From Myxococcaceae bacterium (GTDB lineage: Bacteria > Myxococcota > Myxococcia > Myxococcales > Myxococcaceae): a stretch of 47,952 nucleotides of DNA. The position numbers were made by a program, and so were the translations under genes. Location: NCBI GenBank assembly GCA_004173515.1, contig SECN01000009.1:1-47952 (forward strand). The letters are read 5' to 3'. Below, piece by piece: positions 1 through 10,500 of the stretch; position 1 is the first letter of the stretch; every line of letters begins with the position of its first letter. The notes under the pieces were generated by a model, which was not told the origin of the DNA, searched no databases, and was given only the letters and a program-made list of their open reading frames with translations.

Positions 1-3000
1 GCCCCCCACAGGTACTCCGTCGGGGTGTCGCTCCCCACCACCTGCCGGGAGCGGCGCAAGCCGTCGAAGCCGTAGCGATACTTCACCGTCTTCGTCCCTG
101 TGCCTCCGGCAACGGGGGTGGGCATCGAGACCTGCGCAAGCCTGCCGGCCGCGTCCCAGGCATACGTCGTGGCCGCGCCGTCATGGGGCGTTTCCGACGT
201 CACCCGTCCCGACTTGTCCGTGGTGAAAACGGTCACCTGGGACAGTGGGCTCTCGATGGACTTCAGGACGCCCGCGGCGTCGTAGAGGTACTCCCAATCC
301 GTCTGCGGTGAGGCGACCAGCTCATAGCCCTGCTCGTTCAGCGGAACTCCCATCGCCAGGGAATCCACGCGCTTCTCGCCGAGCCTCAAGCCGTCGGGTG
401 ACAGCCGGTACAACACACCCTTCGCATCCGGATACCGGACGCCCGTGAGTCGATCCGCGCCGTCGTACCCATACGAGGTCACGACCGTCACAGAGCCCGT
501 GGCATTGCCTCGGAAGCTCTCCGTCAACCGGTTGCCGCGCCCGTCGTATTCGTACCCGAACAAGGTCAGTGGCGGCATCGCCGAGGACTGGCCACAGTCC
601 ACCGTGTCCGTCCGGAGCGTGCCTCGGATGGATGTCAACCAGCCCCGCCCGTCGTAGCAATACCGCTCCGACGTGGACCCGAGCGTCCCGTCGTCTTCGA
701 TCCTCGACAGCCGCTCGCCACCCGCCTCAAAGGAGATGCCGCGCTTGGACCGGAGCGTCGGGCCCTCGTACGTCCGGATCTCCTTGGGACGCGACAAGGT
801 GTCGTAGTCGAACTCCATCGCGCGCTCGGGCTCCGAGCCTCGCTGGGACGTCTGGCGCTTCACGAGGTCGCGATCCGCCCAATAGGCGTAGGACACCGCA
901 TCGCTGCCGCGGATGACCTTCGTCAGCCGGTGGCGATCGTCGAACTCGAAGGTGTTGACGACATCTCCACTGTTGCGCTGTTCCCGTGCCCGCAGCAGTC
1001 CATCCTGGCCGTCAAAGGCATACGTGACCTGGATGAGATCCTGCTGGTCGAGGGTCAGCGGGCTCGGCTGGAAGAGCCGCGACGCGGTACGGCCCCGGCC
1101 GTCCTGCACCGAAACCACCGTGTCCGCCTCCAGGCCCCCCGGTCCGGTCAGGGTCGCGACCCCCTGCGTCCAGGCCGTGCGCCATGTCGAGCCACCCCGC
1201 GTGCGGGACTTCTGCCGGCCCAGGTAGTCGTACTCGAAGGACTCCACCGCGACGGCCACCCCCGGCTCACGGATGCTCTTGAGTCGCCGAAGCGCGTCGT
1301 AGCCGTAGGTGAAGGTGCCCTGCCCCGGCATCGTCACCGTGAGCAGTTCCCCCATCGGCCCGTGGTCATACAGCCACTGCTTCGCATCGGAGGTTCCGGC
1401 CCCCACGGTCCGGGAGGCCATGTGGCCCCCAGCGTCATAGGTGTACGTGGTCTCCGTGGTCTCCGCGCCAGCGCCATACTTCTCGCTTTTCAGGAGGCCT
1501 CGCGCCGCATAGGCGAACTCCATCGCGCGACCCGTCTGCTCCGTGACCTTCGAGACGAGACCGTCCAGTCGATAGGTCAGTCCTGTCTCCTCGCTCCCCA
1601 GCGTCGTGGAGATGAGGCGCCCCTGGTCGTAGGCATACGTCGTCTTCGGCCCGCCCGCCGGAGTCGCCGACACCCTGTTGCCATCCGCGTCGAACTCCCA
1701 CGCGTCCACCAATCCGTCCTGGGTGCGGCGCACCGTGTTGCCCAGTCCGTCCAACTCCAGCGTGAAGAGCTGGTCCGGCACCGTGGCGGAGGACGTGGTC
1801 CCCTTCAGCACGATGTCCACGGAACGGTCAGCCCACGGAGACAGGGTGACGTATTCGTACGACTGCGTCCCCTGCTCCCAGTGCTCCCTTGCCTTCAGCG
1901 TCCGCCCACGGTCGTCAATCTCCTGGCGCTCCACCGTGGACTTCCAGGGAGTGCCCGTCGCACCGCCCCCCGAGGTGGACTCGGTCGTCACGACCTTGCG
2001 CGGCCAGGGGCCGTCATAGGCATACACCTTCGTCAGGACATTGCCGGTCGCCGCGCCCTCCTCACGCACTTCCTTGAGCAGCTGTTGGTGTGCGTTGAAG
2101 AACCGGTAGACCTCATGGCCCAGCGGATCCGTCTCCCGCGCCGCGCGGTCCGGTACCGTTCCATCCGAGCCCGGCGCGCCCTGCAACCCGTAGGCATACG
2201 ACCAGGTCGCGTTGGAGCCCGTCCCCACCAGCGTGCGAGAGGTGAGCTGTCCGAACGCATCGTAGCCGTACGTCCACATATCCTCCGTGCGTGGCCCCTT
2301 GCGGAGCACCACCCGCCCCTCGCCATCCACCCCGAACTCGGTCACGGCCGCGGGCGCCGATGCATCCCCGGGCTCCTCCTTCTTCAGCAGATGGCCCGCG
2401 GTGTCGTAGGTGAAGGTGGTCACTTCACCGAGTGGCGTCGTGATTGTCTTCACGCTGCCACGCGCGTCGTATGTGTACTGGGTGACGGCCTGGACTCCAT
2501 CCACCAGGTCGATGGACTTCATCACCTTCCCCGCCAGGTCCACCTCCTGCTCGAAGCGCTCCTGCCGTCCGCCTGGGATGGTGGGGGATGCAATCCTGCG
2601 CGTGATGATGACCTTCCGACGCCCGGCCGTCGGGGTGTCCTGATACTCGTGCTCCTCTTCCAGGACCTGCGCCGTGGAGCCGGGGCCGGCGAGGGTCGTC
2701 CGGGTGTAGCGCGTCAGCCGGCCCAACGCGTCATCGTACGCGAACGTCTCGGCGGTCCCGGTGATGATGTCGTAGTGATCCACGACGCGGCCCATGGCGT
2801 CGTACTGATACGTGTCATGCACGCCCCCGGGCGAGCCCGCGCTTTCGGAGACGCGCGTTCGTCCGAGCGCATCCAGCGTCAGGTTCAGCACATGCGGTAT
2901 CGCGAGGCCCCCGAAGGACCTCGATACGACAGCCCCCGTGAAGTCTCGATCAACCTCCTCGGTCTCGCGTGGCACGGCCGTCGAGGTCGTCCCGGTGTAG

Positions 3001-4540
3001 TCCCAACGCACCGGGCGGCCGAAGTAGTCGTACCAGAGCTGCGTCACCAGCCCGTTCTGGTCGATGACGCGGCGAGGGTTGCCATTGGAGTCGAGTTCCT
3101 CGTAACGGACCTCCTCCGTCCCCGCGGCCGGCCCTGACGTCGAACCCGGATTCGTGACGGTGACCCCGGTCATCCGTCCAGAGGTGTCGTAGGCGTAGGA
3201 CCGCTGGACGCCCAGCGCATCCGTCGAGGACACCTGGCGGCCGTTGCGGAAGGTGGTGGTCCGGACGGCTTCCGACCAGTGCTCGTCCACCCGGGGGCCA
3301 TAGCGCAGCGTTTCCGTGACGAGGAGCCCCGCTTCGCTGCCGCCGAAGACCTCCCGGGACTCGACCGTGCGCTGGTGGTCCACACCCGCCAGTGCTTCGC
3401 GGTAGGTGACACTCCGGTCGCCCGGCTCGTAGCTGTAGTGCCACTCCTGATCCGGCGTTCCCTTGATCGTGTGTCGCAGGAGCCGCCGGAGGCTGTCGTA
3501 CTCCCACTCCTCATCCGCGCCGGTCTCGTCGTCGTGCGAGCTGATGACGTTTCCAACCGGGTCGTAGCCAAGCCGCCGTGTCACCTTCGCCAGCGCCTTG
3601 CTGCTGGGATTGGGATGGGTCAGTTCGATGAGCTGTGGGAGTCCCAGGGCGCTGGGATCGCTGTAGACAATGTTCTGCTGGAGGGCGTCGACCTCGGACT
3701 GCAGAACGCCCTTGCCCTCGCTGTCATAGGTCCGGCCGCCGGTCTCATAGACCTTCTCGTTGCCCGCCCCGTAGACGGTGACTCGCTCGAGATCGCCCTG
3801 GGAGCTCAGCGTGGTGTGCACGCTCCGGGTGCCGTTCTTGCCCGGCGTGGTGCGCACACTGGGAACACCGAAGGTCTGACTGGCCGGGCCGGTGTACTGC
3901 TGATCCACCAGCGCCGTGTTCGGCTGGATGCCAACCGTCGCCAGGGCCCCCTCTTGAGGGAGGGCCTCAAGCGTCACACGCTCCAGGCGATGCGCGGAGT
4001 CCACCGCGTAGTCGAGCACGGCCTGATTGGCGAGCGTGACCTTGTCCGGAGAGATCTGGGTCGACATCCAGTCCGTCACCTGTTCCGGCAGGCCGCGCAC
4101 CGTCTGGCGTTCGACGCTGCCGTAACCGTTCAGGACGTACGTGACCGGCACCCCGTCTGGACGCGTCACCTTGCGCTGGAGCTCACTGTCATAGGCGATC
4201 GTGAGCGCGGCGGGTCCCAGACCCGACGTGACGACAGAGTCCACGACCTCCGCGGGGTCGACATGCTCGTAGCTCTCCGACACACCGGAGCGCGCATAGG
4301 TGGCCACCCACTGGTCGAAGAAGGGCAGCGCCTCTCCTGGAGACGGTGCCGGAATGGGATGGGCGGTGAGCTGGTATCGGGCCGTCGTCAACTCATTGGT
4401 CAGCCGCCACCGCGTGTAGCCCGTCGTGCCCGCGGGAGGCGGTGCATACGTATAGGCCCACGCCTGCCTAGGGAACCCGGTGGGACGTTCCGCCCGAAGC
4501 AGATTGCCCTGGGCGTCGTGCTCGAACTTGACCCGATACA
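1..4540 (-). repeat. RHS/YD peptide-repeat block
   Basis: About two dozen degenerate YD repeats of the form Y-x-Y/F-D-x-x-G-R-L, for example WEYDSLRRLL, YAYDTSGRMTGV, YQYDAMGRVVD, FEYDYLGRQKSR, YEYDGRGNRLTE and YGFDGLRRSRQV, spaced roughly 20-80 residues apart. They continue to the left edge, so the block is not complete. This is the beta-strand shell region of the RHS lipoprotein. The copies differ at the DNA level, so they are old rather than recent duplications. Confidence 0.9.
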
Positions 4541-7500
4541 GCGCCTTGTTGGGATCCAGCGGGTCCTGCTGCGCATGCTGCTGGAGGTAGATCCCCACAC
4601 TCGAAAGCAGCTGCAGGTCCTCGGTCCTTGCCTTGAGCCGCAGTCGCTCGGCGAAGCGGCTCACCCACAGCGGGGGCAACTGCTCCAGGGACTGCTCGGG
4701 CAGGATGGGCTCATAGGTGAAGACGACGACGAGGTTGCCCGGCCGCCGCTCCACGCGCTCGACCCGGTCCGAATCACCGGCATAGAGGATGTGCGTCCAG
4801 CCCTCTTGCGGATTGGCCGGGTCTCCGTGGCCTTCCGAATACCGCGTCAGCATCCACCTTCGGCGCCCTTCCTCCGCACTCACGGTGGAGAGTCGTTCAA
4901 ACAGGTAGACCATGCCGTCGCGGGTCGTGAATTCGACCGCGGGCGTGCCGTCCGGTGCGGTGCCCAGACCGACATTCAAGCTGCCTCCGTGGGTCTTGTC
5001 CGGCAGGCAGTTGGTGGCCGTGCGCTGCTCCACGCTCACCTGCCCGCATTTCGGGAAGTCATATGACTGGCCTCCCAGGACCACCGTGTAGCGGCCCACC
5101 TCCTCCTCGAAGACGAACCCCTCGAAGTTGTGCGTCCAACCCAGACCCTGCGGCGTGACGACGCTGCTCTGGTTGTTGAAGGTGCGCACGAAGCGGAGCT
5201 GCTCCCCGAACTGGGGAATCGAAAAGTCCTCGTGTGACAACGCCAGATGTCCGCTCGCGAGGTTGACGCCCTGCACCTTCGTCTGCCCCGCGGCGAAGGC
5301 ATTCACGAGCGCGTAGCGGCCCAGGGGCTCGCCCAGCGTCGTCACGCGTTCGTCGTGGTTGTACAGTCCGAAGAAGCTGGGATCCGGCTGGACCTTGAGC
5401 AGCAGCTCATTGCCCCTCCGCGCGGCGTCCTGCATCGAGCCCAGGTCGTTGGGCAGCGTGAGCGAGAAGCGCCGGGCCCCATTGGCCCCGGGCTTCGCCA
5501 GCTCCACCAGTCTACCCGCGCGCCCCTCTTCGTCGGTGATCACGAAGGGCAGTGAGCCCCCCTGCTTCGTGAGCTTCGCCCGCTTCAGGAGTTTCGTCCC
5601 GGTGCAGTCCTGGCCCTCGCAGATGCGCACCGTCGCCGGCACATCGTCGGGATCCACCGCGAAGTAGACCCTGGCCTTCTGTGAGATGGGACGATCCGTC
5701 TCGGCAACGACAGGAGTGCCCGCGAGCCCCGCCCCTCCAGACACCGGCGCGGCCAGGGACTTCTCCAACGTGTCCCGGCTGCTCGCCGTCACGTAGTCGG
5801 TCCGGGGCGCGATGCCGTAGAAGTTGAAGCGGTAGAGAACGTTGTCCGCGTTGCCGCTCAGGAACAGCTCGAAGTACAGGATGTCCGACGCGGACAGCAC
5901 CTCCGCCAGGTACTCCCCCGCGCAGGTGCCGCGGATCTGCTTGTTCACCCGGTCGATGTGGACCGGGCACTCGATGCCGTAGTCGTCCGTGCCCAGCCGA
6001 AGCGTGTAGTCGCCGACCGGCACGTCCGACCGCTGCGCCGCATCCGGTTCGGTGACCTGGGACAGCAGGAAGTCGTAGGCGAGGTCGTCCTCGGTGGCGC
6101 CCGGCGTGCTTCCATCCAGGACGCGCCAGTCCGTGCCACCGTCGGGCAACAGGTCCCCCGTGGACGCCCTCACCTGCCCCCCCGCATCCAGCCCCAGCAC
6201 GCGGAACTCGTGCTCCCGCGCCCGGTCGTAGCGCTCCATCGCCGTCCCGTCCGACTCCCGGGCCCGGTAGATGTTCTTCAAGCCCACGGCCAGCGCCGGC
6301 CCCACCCCGCCGGCATCCCAGGCCTCGTCCACGAAGTCCGGCGGCTTCGGATCCTGTTCGGACGGATCCAGCAGGTCGTTCTGGTTGGTGTCGTGCGCCA
6401 GCACGGGGTAGCCCACCACGTGCAGGTAGTAGTTCGCCCTGGGCAGGGAGCTCACCGTCACCTTGCGCCCCGAACCATCCAGGTACGTCAGCGCGGTCTG
6501 CACCGTGGCCGTGTGACGGCCCGGCTTCACCGGGAAGATCACCACGGCGGGCTCCTCCACCGCCGTGCCCGTCACGCGCACCAGGCGGCCCGCCAGCGGC
6601 GGCACCCCCGCCGGCACATCCACCACGCGCGGCGCCCCCTGCGCACACAACCCCTGCGCGCGCTGCGCGGAGCCTTCCGGCAGCTCTGAACAGAAGACCT
6701 CCAGCGCCACGCCCGGCATGCCCCGGTCCTGCAGGACGCCCGGCGCGCACGAGCCCGCGTCCGGCAACAGCCCCGCGTCCGCGCACCACGCTGCCTCGTC
6801 GAAGCCGCCGTCCGTCGGGCTCACGGGAGGAGGCGGTTCGGCTCCCGCGTCCGTCTCGGGCTCTCCCACCTGACGCACCCGCCAGTGCGTGGACACCTGG
6901 ACGAAGTCGTCCCGCGTCGTCGCCGCTCCACCGTGGCGGATGAGGCTCGCGCGCTGCGCCACCGGCAGGCCCTCGGCGTCCGCGCGACGCGCGACGCGCA
7001 CATCCAGCTCCGGCGGGAACAGCTTCACGTCCGCGGGGATGCCCAGCTCCGCCCGCGTGCAGCGCGACAGCGTGAGCTCCTGGCCGTACTCGTTGACCTC
7101 CAGCGGCTCCTGGCCTTCGTCCAGCGCGCAGCGCCCGTCCGGCAGACGGTCGACGCGGTTCACCGTCGGCACCGTCACGGAGGACATGCCCGCGTAGCCC
7201 GTCGCGTGGTTCACCGCGAAGACCACCAGCCGCTCGCCCGGGTTCAACCGGAGGTAGTTGGTCCGGTTGTCCACGCAGTTGGCCTGGTAGTAGCCCTGAT
7301 CCGCGTCGCTCAACCCTCCGTCCGTCCGCTCCAGTTCGCGGCAGCGCTCGCGCGCCACGCGGCGGATGTTCGCCGCCGGTCCGGTGCGCACGCGCGCATA
7401 GGAGCCGTGCGGCTGGTTCGGCTCCCACTGCCCCGTCGACGCATCACACGCGGGGCCGTTCGGCTTGCCGGTGGTGAATGTCGCGATGGGGATGGTCAGG

Positions 7501-10500
7501 TCGTCTTCGCGGAAGAAGTGCACCTCCGTCGACGTCACGTCCTTCGCGGCGATGCGGGAGTACTCCCCGCTCCCGGCATCCTCGTCCAGGGACGAATGCT
7601 CGTCCGAACACGTGCCTTCCAGCGGCTGACCGCGCCGGTCCACGAACGTCAGCGAGCCGTAGAGCATCCGGACGTCCACCAGGATGTCCGCGCGCGTCGA
7701 GCGTCCCGGCGAGACCGTGTACGTCTGCGAGCACACCGGGTACTGGTTGATGGTGGGCTCGTAGTGCACCACGCCGTCGAAGCCCATGCGCTCCACCAGC
7801 CGGGGCCCCGTGGGCACCTCCGTGCAGGAGATGCCCATGGACTCTCCGCCCAGCGACACCACCGAGATGCCGTAGCCGCCCGTGTCCCCCGTCACCCCCG
7901 CGAGCCCGCTCTCCGGTCCCGTCACCGTCACCCGCAGGCCCTTGAAGCGCACGGGGCTGTGCACCGCTTCGTCATCCGCTTCGCTGAAGGTGTCCTGCGT
8001 CTTGCGCAACATCAGCCGCGCCGCGGGCACCAGGCCTCCGTCCTCGCCCGGCACTCCCGCGTCGCCGTCGGGCTGGAGTTCCGCCTCCAGCTTCATGACC
8101 CGCACGTTCGTGCGCGACCGCGCCGTGAGCGTCATGTGGGTCGTGCCTCCCACGGGCACCGGGATGAGCCGTGTAAGCGCGGCCTCCCCTTCGCCCTGCG
8201 ACACCTCCGGCGGGGACAGCACCTCGCCGGACGGCCCCGTGGCCTCCACGAAGAGCTGCACCGACTCCGGGTTCGTCACATCATACGGGTCGGCGGACTC
8301 GAAGCGCGCGGAGAGGTCGAGCGGCAGCGCGTACGGCAGCGCCACCTGCCGCTCCGTGCCGAGGGCGGACGCCTCCGGCTTGCGCAGCTCCAACGCGAGC
8401 TGCCGCTCCAGCGGCGCGCGCACCTGGCCCGTCACCGCTCCGGGCACCGTGTTGTTCAGCAGGGAGTCCAGCGCCGAGTAACCCCCGTAGTAGATGCCCC
8501 CGAGCTGCGCGTACGCCTTGCCCGGCGCGAAGAGGTCCAGCAACTGCTTCCACGTCGGGGTCGGCCCGAGCCTGGAGTCCGGGACCGTGCGCATGCCCGT
8601 CCCGCCGTCCGTCGGCGAAACCACGCCCAGCGCCAGGGCCACGGCCTTGCCCTGATCCTCCGTCAGCGGCATGTACCCCAGCAGCTCCAGCGAGGGCAGA
8701 GGGAGGGCCTGCGTGGAGACGAGGGTCTTGCCGTCCACCGGGTCCACGCGCCCGAAGCCCACGCGCTCCAGGACGTGTCGACGCGGGTCGTGGGCGAGCA
8801 GCAGCGCCCAGCTTCCCTTCGGCATGTTCGTGAGGTTGGGCAGGCGCACCGTCACCGCGGTGTTCAGCCGCAGGCCCGAGGGGCCCAGTTGCCAGAGGCC
8901 CGCGAGCGCGGCCCGCCCTTCCAGGGGCAGCGGCACCGCGTGCAGGGGCACCTGGGTCGCGGTGACGACGCCGTGCGTGCGTCCGTCCGCGAAGGACAGG
9001 CTTCCCGCCGCCACGTCCACGGACAGGCCGGGATGGCGATCCGCGAAGGTGAGCTGCGTGGCCGCCAGCGCATCCACCACCTGCGCCGAGGACAGGTCCA
9101 CCGGCGTCAACGGCAGCGTCGCGTCCACCGTGTCACCCCCTTCGGTGACGACGAGCCGGCGACGCAGCGAGGGCAGCGTGCGTCCGTCCGAGGTGAGGCC
9201 CCCCTCGAAGCGCACCACCATTTCCCCTCCGCGAGGGGCGAACAGCGTCCAGTTGCCGTCAGATCCGGTGACGACCGAACGATCCATGTCCTCCAGCGTC
9301 ACCCTCACGCCCGACAGGGGGCGGAAGTCCGTGTCCGTCACCGTGCCGCGCACGCGCGTCAGCGGCTTGCGGATCTGGAAGTCGCTGTGGAACGGGCCGA
9401 CCATGCCCGCGTCCGGATGTTGCGCGGGGACCACGTCCGCCACGCGCACCCGCAGCCGCGTGCCCACCGGCAACGGCGCATCCGCGATGAAGGACACGGT
9501 CTGCGCGCCCGGGGCCACGGAGAAGCCTCCGTCCAGGGCCGCGCTGCTGCCCTCCACCGTCACCGTGAAGTGCTGCTTCAGGGTGGCGGGATCGATGGGC
9601 TTGTTGAAGGCCACGCTGACCAGCGCGTTCGGCTCCACCTCCACCGCGCCAGGTTGCGGTGAGATGCCCGACACCGCGAGCGGCTCGCGAGAGGGATCGC
9701 GGTAGTTCACCACGATGGAGTCCGAACCACTCAGGCCGGCGACGTCCGTGGCGACGGCCGTGATGGTGTTCGCGCCGAAGGCCAGACCCATCGTCGTCAC
9801 GTAGATGGACGGATCCTCCGTCGGGGTCGCGGACGCGGTCCCGATGAGGACCTTCGTCAGCTCACGGCTGCTGGTGACCCTCACGCGCACCGGGATGGAC
9901 CTGTCGGCGGCCTCGCTGCCATTGAGCGGCGTTTCGATGTGGACCCGGGGCCACGAGTTCAGCGCCTTGAGCTCCAGCTCCCGGATCGTCTTGTGGCCCA
10001 GCAGGTCCTGCGCGACGACACGCACGAGGGTCCCCGCGTCTGGCGTCTCATCGAGCGGGATGGGGACGCTGAACTCGTCGGCCACGAGCCGCGCCTCCGC
10101 CCCGTTCACGGTCAACCGCACCAGGTGCGGCTCATAGACGGTGCCCCGGAGCTGGTACGGCGACGACGCGACGGCCGCGCTCGACGGGTTGCCGGGGGGG
10201 TTGGTGAAGACGATGACCGGCGCCGAGCGGTCCAGCACCACCGTGCGCTGCGCGGTGGCCGTGCGCCCGAGCGCGTCCGTCACCTCGAACTGGAGCCGGC
10301 GTTCGCCTTCGCCTTCCAGCGTGAGCGCGCCGGTGAAGTCGCGCCCGTTCACAGGCAGGCTCACGCCCGCGACCGTGACCTTCAGCGGGAGCTTGCCGCC
10401 CTCCACCCGGCCCGACACCACGAAGGGCTCGTCCCCGAAGACGTCCTGCTCCGTGGGCGCATCCACCACGAGCAGCGGCGCGGGATCATTGGGCTCGGAG

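Noticed and set aside
5512..7428. A 638-codon minus-strand frame inside the RHS gene that might suggest a frameshift or separate gene
   Set aside because: It is in a different frame from the RHS lipoprotein, has only Gly/Arg/Ala-rich content, and the RHS frame reads through the same region with coherent domains.
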